64,000 nucleotides of DNA from positions 29,256-93,255 of the forward strand of contig NZ_QAOV01000020.1 in NCBI RefSeq assembly GCF_003050925.1. The letters run 5' to 3'. This DNA comes from Pseudomonas sp. GV085 (lineage in GTDB: Bacteria; Pseudomonadota; Gammaproteobacteria; Pseudomonadales; Pseudomonadaceae). Below the pieces are notes generated by a model. The model saw nothing but the letters and a program-made list of their open reading frames with translations, did not search any database and was not told where the DNA came from. Below, piece after piece: positions 34,488 through 41,442 of this stretch. The position numbers and the translations under genes are program-made. Position 1 is the stretch's first letter. The number at the start of each line of letters is the position of its first letter.

Positions 34488-35317
34488 GCAACGATCCCCT
34501 TGATCTGGTTTTGTTGGGAATGCGCGGTCTGTAGAAACTCCAGCAACAGCTGGTTGACCAGGCGCGGAGACTCTACGGGCATCATATGCCGTTGCTCGGC
34601 GAGCACGGCAACGGTCGCACCGGGAATGCGTTCGGCCAGTTGCCGGGCCATTTCCGGGGTCGAACCGGGGTCCAGCTCGCCGGTGGCGATCAGCGTCGGC
34701 ACCTGGATGCTGGCCAGGTCGTCGGCGCGGTACATGTCCTGGGTGGCGAAAAGTTCATAGGTGGTCAGGTAGCCCTGGGGGTCATTGCCGGCCAGGGTCT
34801 GGCGAATCGCAGCGATCTGCGCCGGGTTCGCGGCCTGGTATTCGCGGCTGAACCAGCGCGACAGCGCCGCTTCGGCGTTCGCGTCCGGTCCGTGTTCGGC
34901 AGCCTGACTGGTGCGGGCGATGACCCCGGCGCGTTGTTCAGCGCTGCGGTTGAACACGCTGTTGAGCACCACCAGGCCTTCCAGGCGTTGCGGGTAGTGC
35001 AAGGCAAACGCCCGCGCCACCAGCCCGCCCATGGAAAAACCGATCACCGTTGCCTTGGGCAATTGCAGGTGGTCGAGCAGCTCCAGCAACTGGTCGGCAT
35101 AGCCGAGCAGCGGCGTTCCGATCGAAGGGCGCGGGCTGGCGCCATGGCCGAGCATGTCGTAGGCGATGACGCGGTAGTTCGTGGCCAGGCCAACGATCTG
35201 GCCACCCCACATTTCTTTGTTCAGGCCCACGCCGTGGATCAAGACCACGGGCTGGCCTTGGCCGGTCGCCAGGTAACTGGTGCCAGCCGGGGTGAGTTCA
35301 GCGGTGAGCCGAATCAT
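34484..35317 (-). CDS. Alpha/beta hydrolase, RutD-like
   Basis: A 277-residue alpha/beta hydrolase with oxyanion loop LIHGVGLNKEMW, nucleophile GFSMGG, acid in TGELDPGS and histidine in EQRHMMPVE. The length and pattern recall RutD, the aminoacrylate hydrolase of pyrimidine breakdown. With a RutF-like flavin reductase two genes away, the operon has a partial Rut flavour, but no RutA, B, C or G is present. Start is ATG 35315-35317; the family sequence begins there. Confidence 0.82.
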   Translation of the reverse strand: MIRLTAELTPAGTSYLATGQGQPVVLIHGVGLNKEMWGGQIVGLATNYRVIAYDMLGHGASPRPSIGTPLLGYADQLLELLDHLQLPKATVIGFSMGGLVARAFALHYPQRLEGLVVLNSVFNRSAEQRAGVIARTSQAAEHGPDANAEAALSRWFSREYQAANPAQIAAIRQTLAGNDPQGYLTTYELFATQDMYRADDLASIQVPTLIATGELDPGSTPEMARQLAERIPGATVAVLAEQRHMMPVESPRLVNQLLLEFLQTAHSQQNQIKGIVA

Positions 35318-35361
35318 GGAGCGCTCCTGCAATGCCTTTTTGTTGTCGTTCTACTGGCCGG

Positions 35362-35952
35362 TTACTGGGCTTTTTCGGCGGCCAGTTCTTCCAGGTCGAT
35401 GTAGCGGTTGCCGATGCGCGGGTGCAGGCGGCCGCCGTCGGCGCAACCCAGGACCACAACAATTTCGTCGGCACGCGGGGCGTCTTCGATCTGCATTTCC
35501 AGGGTGATGTAGTGCGAACGCAGGCCTTCGTCGTCCTTGTGCATCATCGGGATCTGGATCGAGGTGCCCGGGCCGCCGCGCTTGTTGGTGAAGCTCAGGT
35601 AGCTCTTGGCCTTGACCGCTTCGCGGTAATGGTTGCCGAAGCGCAGGGTGTGGATCACCGCCGAAGCGTGTTCGATCTCGCCATCGGCGCCGACCACCGC
35701 GGCCTTGCCGTAAGCCTCGATTTTCTCGGCACCGCCAATGATGCCCACCAGGCGCTCGACCATCAGCGCGCCGAGGTCGGAGCAATTGGCGCGGATCTGT
35801 GGTTTCAGGTCTTCGACGAAACCGTTGCCCACCCAGGGGTTTTTCATCACCACGGCCAGACCGACCATGGTCACGGGCTTATCGGTGGCTTTGCCGCCTT
35901 CGATAAAGGTTTCTTCGACATAGCTGACGATCTTGCGGATTTCGAAACTCAT
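35362..35952 (-). CDS. DUF1185 (amino acid synthesis family) protein
   Basis: A 196-residue protein of the DUF1185 family, often labelled amino acid synthesis protein although no reaction is established. Recognisable stretches: VGLAVVMKNPWVGNGFVEDL, IEAYGKAAVVGADGEIEHA, HTLRFGN and KRGGPGTSIQIPMMHKDDEG. Start is ATG 35950-35952 after GTAGGAGG. It is the first gene of the operon, 40 bp downstream of the GntR-type palindrome. Confidence 0.82.
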   Translation of the reverse strand: MSFEIRKIVSYVEETFIEGGKATDKPVTMVGLAVVMKNPWVGNGFVEDLKPQIRANCSDLGALMVERLVGIIGGAEKIEAYGKAAVVGADGEIEHASAVIHTLRFGNHYREAVKAKSYLSFTNKRGGPGTSIQIPMMHKDDEGLRSHYITLEMQIEDAPRADEIVVVLGCADGGRLHPRIGNRYIDLEELAAEKAQ

Positions 35953-35991
35953 GGGCTGCTCCGTAGGAGGTTTTGGGTGTCTGTGCGTCTG

Positions 35992-36003
35992 ATGGTATAC
36001 CAT
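35992..36003. promoter_or_regulatory. GntR/FCD-type operator
   Basis: ATGGTATACCAT is a perfect 12-bp palindrome of the nTGGTATACCAn kind bound by FCD-class GntR repressors. It lies 40 bp upstream of the first gene of the operon that encodes such a regulator. Confidence 0.72.
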
Positions 36004-36085
36004 AATACCGATGACGCAAGTCCCTTGAGTGAGTTTCTCGTCGGGTGGATAGGGGGGAAGAAAGCAATTTCAAACACATTGAACC

Positions 36086-36185
36086 TGTAGGAGCGAGCCT
36101 GCTCGCGATGGACGTCAACGATAACGCGTGCTTTCTGAATGCACGTGGTGTCTTCAAGTCCATCGCGAGCAGGCTCGCTCCTACA
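36086..36185. repeat. REP element, 100 bp with conserved spacer
   Basis: TGTAGGAGCGAGCCTGCTCGCGATGG and its inverse. The spacer ACGTCAACGATAACGCG matches the copies at 1626 and 16995. Confidence 0.85.
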
Positions 36186-36209
36186 AGGGGGCGGTGGTGT
36201 CTGGAGGGG

Positions 36210-36842
36210 TTAGCGGGAAATGAGGCCGTGGTCGAGGGCGTATTTGACCAGTGCCGCCGGCTTGTCGATGTTGAGCTTGCGCCGAATGCTCAGCCGATGG
36301 GTTTCCACCGTGCGCACGCTGATGTCCAGTTCCCGGGCCATTTCCTTGTTGTTCAACCCTTGCACCATCTTCGACAGCACCTGGCTTTCCCTCGGGGTCA
36401 GTTCGTTGTCGGTGTTCCTGTCGGCGATCAGCCGCTGGGCGATTTCGGCGCTGTAGAAGGTTCCGCCACTGCTGATGGCCTCGATGGCAGCAATGATTTC
36501 CCGTGACGGGGCGTTCTTCAGCACATAGCCGCTGGCGCCGGAGCGCACCGATTCACTGACGTATTCGTAATTGTCGTACATGCTCAGCACCAGCACCTTG
36601 AGCGATGGGTATTGGTTGCGCAGCACGCGGGTCAGCTCCAGGCCGTTCATGTCCGGCAGGCTGATGTCGACCAGCAGCAGGTCCGGCTGGCAGCGTCCGA
36701 CCATCTCGATGGCTTCGGCGCCGTTTTCCGCTTCGCCGACCATTTCCAGGGGCGACATCACGGCCAGCAGCGCCTTGATGCCGTCGCGGACCAGGGAGTG
36801 ATCGTCGACCAGGGCGACGCGGATCGGGGAGGGCAGGTTCAT
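36210..36842 (-). CDS. NarL/FixJ-type response regulator
   Basis: A 210-residue response regulator: receiver domain with the phosphorylation site D59 (LLVDISLPDMNG) and a LuxR-type helix-turn-helix (LTPRESQVLSKMVQGLNNKEMARELDISVRTVETHRLSIRRKL). ATG 36842 is used; a GTG 12 bases upstream is also in frame. It is 32 bp downstream of its sensor kinase and divergent from cstA. The likely output is cstA expression, through the TACGTAG repeats at 38461. Confidence 0.9.
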   Translation of the reverse strand: MNLPSPIRVALVDDHSLVRDGIKALLAVMSPLEMVGEAENGAEAIEMVGRCQPDLLLVDISLPDMNGLELTRVLRNQYPSLKVLVLSMYDNYEYVSESVRSGASGYVLKNAPSREIIAAIEAISSGGTFYSAEIAQRLIADRNTDNELTPRESQVLSKMVQGLNNKEMARELDISVRTVETHRLSIRRKLNIDKPAALVKYALDHGLISR

Positions 36843-36874
36843 CGCAGTATTCACTCTTGTAGTTTTGCGCCAGC

Positions 36875-38239
36875 TCAGCGTTTGGCGCCAGGTTTCATCG
36901 GCAGCCGTACGTCCAGCTCGCTTCTGCCCGGCATCGAGATCAAATCGAAGCGCCCGCCAAAATGTTCGACGCGTTCACGGATGTTACGCAAACCGATGCC
37001 GGCCTGACGACGTTCGACCTGGGCGACGTTGAAACCGATGCCGTCATCGACCACGGTCAGCCGCACCGATTGTTCGCAGCCGCGCAGGGTAATGGACACG
37101 TTCTTCGCCTGGGCGTGGCGTTCGATATTGGTCAGGCCTTCCTGGACGATGCGGAACAGTGCAACAGCGGCGCCGTCGACCAGTTGGCAGTCGAATTCAT
37201 TTTCGTCATAGGTCACGGTCAGCCCGCTGCGCTGCTCGAATTCGGCGGCCAATTGACCGATGGCCGCTGGCAGGCCGAGGGTGTCGAGCAAGGATGAGCG
37301 CAGGTCGTGGGAGAGGCTGCGGACTTCGCCGATGGCATCGCCCAGGCGCTCGGTGGCGTCCCTTAACGTGTTCAGGCCCTTGTCGTGGGCTTGTCCGCGT
37401 TCCAGCAGATGGCTGGCCAGTTCAAACTGAAACTTGATCGAAACCAGCACCTGACTGATGCCGTCGTGCAGTTCACGGGACACCCGGGATCGTTCCTCCT
37501 CCTGCAGGCTGACAATGCGCTGGGTCAGGCGCTGCAGTTTCTTGTCCGCCAGCCGATGTTCGCTGACATTGAGGGTCATGCCGGTGGCGAACACGAACAG
37601 CACCGCGACCAGGGCGACCACGGCGATGGCCATCATGGTCTTGCGGATGCCCATGGCCACTTCGGCACGGGCCTGCTGGGTGGCGCGCTCGACGTCTTCG
37701 AGGTAGATGCCGGTGCCGAGCATCCAGCCCCAGCGATCGAGCATCACCACATAGGCGAGCTTGTCGGTCACCTGTCCGGAGGAGGGTTTGTTCCAGGCGT
37801 AGCGTTGAAAACCTTCGCCCGATTGCGCGCTTTTGAGCAGCGCCTGGATCACCGGCAGGCCGTGGGGGTCTTTCATGTCCCACAGGTATTGACCCACCAG
37901 TTCCGACTGGCGCGCATGCATCAGGCTGCGGCCTTCGTGGTCGTAGACGAAGAAGTAGCCGTTGATACCGAAGCTGAGCTTGCGCAGTTCTTCCAGCACT
38001 TGTTGCTGGGCGTGGGCATCGCCGTGGCCGTCGTCGTACAGCGGCTCGATCAGGCTCTGGGCCATTTCCACGTAGTTTTTCAGCTCCGCGCGCTTGCTCG
38101 CCAGAATGCTGTCTTCGATCAGTTGCGCCTGTTGGTCGCCCAATTGGCGGTTGAGGGATATCACCAGCGCGCAGATGACGGCAATGGCCAGCACCAGCGG
38201 CAGAATCCCGAGGGCGACGATCTTGTGTTTGAGCTGCAT
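36875..38239 (-). CDS. Sensor histidine kinase with periplasmic Cache domain
   Basis: A 454-residue kinase: membrane helix 7-29, a periplasmic single-Cache domain of about 165 residues (GYFFVYDHEGRSLMHA, GFQRYAWNKPSSG), membrane helix about 202-222, a HisKA_3 dimerisation domain with phospho-acceptor H258 (SRVSRELHDG) and a HATPase domain (VDDGIGFN, GIGLRNIRERV). Cache domains of this type often bind small carboxylates. Next to the pyruvate/peptide transporter cstA, sensing of an organic acid such as pyruvate is plausible but not shown. Confidence 0.9.
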   Translation of the reverse strand: MQLKHKIVALGILPLVLAIAVICALVISLNRQLGDQQAQLIEDSILASKRAELKNYVEMAQSLIEPLYDDGHGDAHAQQQVLEELRKLSFGINGYFFVYDHEGRSLMHARQSELVGQYLWDMKDPHGLPVIQALLKSAQSGEGFQRYAWNKPSSGQVTDKLAYVVMLDRWGWMLGTGIYLEDVERATQQARAEVAMGIRKTMMAIAVVALVAVLFVFATGMTLNVSEHRLADKKLQRLTQRIVSLQEEERSRVSRELHDGISQVLVSIKFQFELASHLLERGQAHDKGLNTLRDATERLGDAIGEVRSLSHDLRSSLLDTLGLPAAIGQLAAEFEQRSGLTVTYDENEFDCQLVDGAAVALFRIVQEGLTNIERHAQAKNVSITLRGCEQSVRLTVVDDGIGFNVAQVERRQAGIGLRNIRERVEHFGGRFDLISMPGRSELDVRLPMKPGAKR

Positions 38240-38347
38240 GTTGACTCCTGCCCGCGCGAAGGCTCGGGATCATATGCCAAAGAAACACAGCCTTGTTGGA
38301 CGGAATGACCATTGGCGGGAGAGGTCATTCAATTGAAATGCTGAACC

Positions 38348-38437
38348 TGTGGGAGCGAGCCTGCTCGCGAAGGCGGTGTATCAGTCGGCATCCATGTTGA
38401 ATGACAGAATGCCTTCGCGAGCAGGCTCGCTCCCACA
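38348..38437. repeat. REP pair
   Basis: TGTGGGAGCGAGCCTGCTCGCGAAGG and its inverse in the 366-bp divergent spacer between the kinase and cstA. Confidence 0.85.
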
Positions 38438-38460
38438 TTGATTGGTGGATAGCCATGGTT

Positions 38461-38493
38461 CTACGTAGAACTACGTAGACACCACGTACGTAG
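38461..38493 (+). promoter_or_regulatory. Three TACGTAG repeats upstream of cstA
   Basis: CTACGTAG at 38461-38468 and 38471-38478, and TACGTAG at 38487-38493 beside an ACGTACGT palindrome. The 10-bp spacing of the first two puts them on one face of the helix. This is a probable binding array for the adjacent NarL-type regulator. It is followed by an AT-rich CAATTATAAAAATTA near 38560 that could be the -10 region. Confidence 0.6.
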
Positions 38494-38605
38494 TAACGCG
38501 GATTTATTTGTGGACGGCATGCGCAGATATTGGGCCAGCTCCGCACCGCGGACACAATTATAAAAATTACCGCCGCAGTCACTGGCTGTCGGCAGGAGAC
38601 ACGCT

Positions 38606-40663
38606 ATGCCCCGTCTGGCTAAACACCTCGCCTGGTTTGCCGTGGCTGTCCTGGGAGCGATTGCGCTGAGTGTCGTGGCCCTGCGCCGCGGCGAAGCGAT
38701 CAACGCCCTGTGGATCGTAGTCGCAGCCGTCGCCATCTACCTTGTTGCCTACCGCTACTACAGCCTGTTCATCGCCAATAAAGTGATGCAGCTCGATCCC
38801 AATCGGGCCACTCCGGCTGTGCTCAACAACGATGGTCTGGACTACGTACCGACCAACAAACACGTGCTGTTCGGTCACCACTTCGCCGCCATCGCCGGCG
38901 CGGGGCCTCTGGTTGGCCCGGTCTTGGCGGCGCAGATGGGCTATCTGCCCGGCACGCTGTGGCTGATCGCCGGTGTGGTGCTGGCCGGTGCCGTTCAGGA
39001 CTTCATGGTCCTGTTCATGTCCACCCGCCGCAACGGTCGATCCCTCGGCGACATGGTCCGTGAAGAAATGGGCCGCATCCCCGGCACCATCGCGCTGTTC
39101 GGTTGTTTCCTGATCATGATCATCATCCTCGCGGTGCTGGCGCTGATCGTGGTGAAAGCCCTGGCCGAGAGCCCTTGGGGCATTTTCACGGTGATGGCGA
39201 CCATCCCGATTGCGATGTTCATGGGCATCTACATGCGCTACATCCGCCCCGGTCGCATCGGCGAGATCTCGGTGATCGGCGTGCTGTTGCTGCTCGGCTC
39301 GATCTGGCTCGGCGGGCAGATTGCCGCGGATCCGGTGTGGGCCAAGGCCTTTACCTTTACCGGTCTGCAGATCACCTGGATGCTGATCGGTTACGGTTTT
39401 GTCGCGGCGGTGTTGCCGGTGTGGCTGATTCTGGCGCCCCGTGACTACCTCTCGACTTTCCTCAAGATCGGCACCATCGTGGCCCTGGCCATCGGCATTC
39501 TGATCACCATGCCCGAGCTGAAAATGCCGGCCCTGACCCAATTCATCGACGGCACCGGCCCGGTGTGGAAGGGCGGGCTGTTCCCGTTCCTGTTCATCAC
39601 CATCGCCTGTGGCGCGGTCTCGGGTTTCCACGCACTGATCGCTTCCGGCACCACGCCGAAGCTGCTCGCCAGCGAAGGGCATGCCCGCTACATCGGTTAC
39701 GGCGGCATGCTGATGGAATCGTTCGTGGCCATCATGGCCATGGTCGCCGCGTCGGTGATCGATCCGGGCGTGTACTTCGCCATGAACAGCCCGGCTGCCG
39801 TCGTCGGTGCCGACGCGGTTGCCGTTGCGCAAACTGTCAGCAGCTGGGGCTTCGCCATCACGCCTGAAGCCTTGCAAGCCGTGGCCCATGACATCGGTGA
39901 AACCACCATCCTGGCCCGGGCCGGTGGTGCGCCGACCCTGGCAGTCGGTATCGCGCAGATCCTGCACCACGTCCTGCCAGGTGAAAACACCATGGCGTTC
40001 TGGTACCACTTCGCGATCCTGTTCGAAGCATTGTTCATCCTGACCGCGGTCGACGCCGGTACCCGTGCCGGGCGTTTCATGCTCCAGGACTTGCTTGGCT
40101 CGTTCGTGCCGGCCCTGCGCCGCACCGAATCCTGGACCGCCAACCTGATCGCCACCGCCGGTTGTGTGGCCATGTGGGGTTATCTGCTGTATCAGGGCGT
40201 GATCGATCCATTGGGTGGCATCAACACCTTGTGGCCACTGTTCGGCATCTCCAACCAGATGCTGGCCGGTATCGCGCTGATGCTTGGCACCGTGGTGCTG
40301 ATCAAGATGAAGCGCCAGCGTTATGTCTGGGTCACCTTGCTGCCGGCGGTATGGCTGCTGATCTGCACCACGACCGCCGGTTTCATCAAGCTGTTCGATG
40401 CCAACCCGGCGATCGGCTTCCTCGCCCTGGCGAAGAAGTACAGCGATGCCCTGGCCAACGGTCAGGTGCTGGCCCCGGCCAAGAGCATCGACCAGATGCA
40501 GCACGTGATCTTCAACGCCTACACCAACGCAACGCTGACCGCGCTGTTCCTGTTCGTGGTGTTCAGCATCCTGTTCTTCGCGCTCAAGGTCGGTATTGCC
40601 GCCTGGGGCACCAAGGAGCGCACGGATAAGGAAGCGCCATTCCACGCGCTGCCGGATGCCTGA
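38606..40663 (+). CDS. cstA: CstA-family carbon starvation/pyruvate transporter
   Basis: A 685-residue multi-pass membrane protein of the CstA/BtsT family, with the family blocks HHFAAIAGAGPLVGPVLAAQMGY, GAVQDFMVLF, SGFHALIASGTTPKLL and the TGCV-like C-terminal region. Family members import pyruvate or peptides when carbon is short. ATG 38606 follows GGCAGGAGA. The small YbdD-like gene starts 2 bp after the stop, as in E. coli cstA-ybdD. The divergent two-component system is the likely controller. Confidence 0.93.
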   Translation: MPRLAKHLAWFAVAVLGAIALSVVALRRGEAINALWIVVAAVAIYLVAYRYYSLFIANKVMQLDPNRATPAVLNNDGLDYVPTNKHVLFGHHFAAIAGAGPLVGPVLAAQMGYLPGTLWLIAGVVLAGAVQDFMVLFMSTRRNGRSLGDMVREEMGRIPGTIALFGCFLIMIIILAVLALIVVKALAESPWGIFTVMATIPIAMFMGIYMRYIRPGRIGEISVIGVLLLLGSIWLGGQIAADPVWAKAFTFTGLQITWMLIGYGFVAAVLPVWLILAPRDYLSTFLKIGTIVALAIGILITMPELKMPALTQFIDGTGPVWKGGLFPFLFITIACGAVSGFHALIASGTTPKLLASEGHARYIGYGGMLMESFVAIMAMVAASVIDPGVYFAMNSPAAVVGADAVAVAQTVSSWGFAITPEALQAVAHDIGETTILARAGGAPTLAVGIAQILHHVLPGENTMAFWYHFAILFEALFILTAVDAGTRAGRFMLQDLLGSFVPALRRTESWTANLIATAGCVAMWGYLLYQGVIDPLGGINTLWPLFGISNQMLAGIALMLGTVVLIKMKRQRYVWVTLLPAVWLLICTTTAGFIKLFDANPAIGFLALAKKYSDALANGQVLAPAKSIDQMQHVIFNAYTNATLTALFLFVVFSILFFALKVGIAAWGTKERTDKEAPFHALPDA

Positions 40664-40665
40664 TC

Positions 40666-40863
40666 ATGTTCAATGACCTGAGTCGCCTCGGCAAATACCT
40701 CGGTCAGGCCGCGCGCCTGATGGTCGGCATGCCCGACTACGACAACTACGTCGAGCATATGCAGAGCAAGCACCCGGACAAACCGGTGATGGACTACGAG
40801 GCGTTCTTTCGCGAACGTCAGGAGGCCCGTTACGGCAGTAAAGCCGGACCGAAGTGCTGTTGA
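40666..40863 (+). CDS. YbdD/YjiX-family small protein
   Basis: A 65-residue protein with the family pattern (LGQAARLMVGMPDYDNYVEHM, HPDKPVMDYEAFFRERQEARYG, C-terminal CC). It is always encoded directly after cstA/btsT genes and is needed for transport by some members. Here the gap is 2 bp. A strong terminator follows. Confidence 0.92.
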   Translation: MFNDLSRLGKYLGQAARLMVGMPDYDNYVEHMQSKHPDKPVMDYEAFFRERQEARYGSKAGPKCC

Positions 40864-40869
40864 GTGAAA

Positions 40870-40902
40870 TAAAAAAACCGGCTGAACAGCCGGTTTTTTT
40901 TT
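40870..40902. terminator. Rho-independent terminator
   Basis: A7-CCGGCT / AGCCGG-T9 with a GAAC loop, closing the cstA unit. The A-run makes it usable from the opposite strand, where a small gene ends at 40927. Confidence 0.93.
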
Positions 40903-40926
40903 GAGTGCAGGAATGCCCTGAATGGC

Positions 40927-41133
40927 TCAGGCCGCGTGGTAATCCGAATCGTCGCTGTCACTTTTGTCCTGGGGCATGGACGCATTGCCAACATTTCGTT
41001 CATGAGTCTCATGATCCGGCCTGGCGATCTTGAGCGCCCGGTCGGCGACCTTGGCGTTATGCATCAGGCGACAGAACACGGCGGCGACGATGATCGACAG
41101 CAATGACCAGATCACAATGGCTTTGAGGAGCAT
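40927..41133 (-). CDS. Small single-pass membrane protein, function unknown
   Basis: A 68-residue protein: one membrane helix at residues 1-20 (LLKAIVIWSLLSIIVAAVF) followed by a polar cytoplasmic tail rich in Asp, Ser and His. ATG 41131-41133 is preferred over a start 24 bases upstream because GAGAGG lies seven bases before it. No known family was recognised. Convergent with the cstA unit. Confidence 0.55.
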   Translation of the reverse strand: MLLKAIVIWSLLSIIVAAVFCRLMHNAKVADRALKIARPDHETHERNVGNASMPQDKSDSDDSDYHAA

Positions 41134-41335
41134 GGCGAAACCTCTCGCGGCAAACAATTCTTACGATCGCACGCGTCCTTGCAGCAAAGGCTACCTATCC
41201 ATTGTGGCAGGTGTTCATGATCTTGCATTTGCTTGCAGATTTGAACTGTTTATCAGCTATCTCCCCAGATGAAGCGACAGTTTCCCGGACCGGTACTTTA
41301 ATGGATGTTCTGGAGCGACTGATCACTGGGCCCTC

Positions 41336-41373
41336 ATAGCCTTAAGGCTATGGATCCCATACCGAAAAGCTAT
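41336..41373 (+). promoter_or_regulatory. OxyR-like binding site upstream of katG
   Basis: Four spaced tetranucleotides: ATAG (41336), CTAT (41348), ATAC (41359), CTAT (41370), with 8-, 7- and 7-base gaps, close to the OxyR pattern ATAG-N7-CTAT-N7-ATAG-N7-CTAT. The first pair forms a perfect palindrome ATAGCCTTAAGGCTAT. It ends 69 bp before the katG start. Confidence 0.72.
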
Positions 41374-41442
41374 TTCTTCAATCGGTGATCCGGATCCACG
41401 CTTAAGGATGGTTAGCTGAAAACAAAATAAAGAGGAGATGCC

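Noticed and set aside
32370..34760. 796-codon frame antisense to the flavin reductase and aldehyde dehydrogenase
   Set aside because: It starts in a REP element and reads across three real genes; the composition is that of an antisense artefact.
38579..40645. 688-codon frame antisense to cstA
   Set aside because: His/Asp/Gln-rich low-complexity translation with no family features. It is a GC-skew shadow of cstA, whose motifs are unmistakable.
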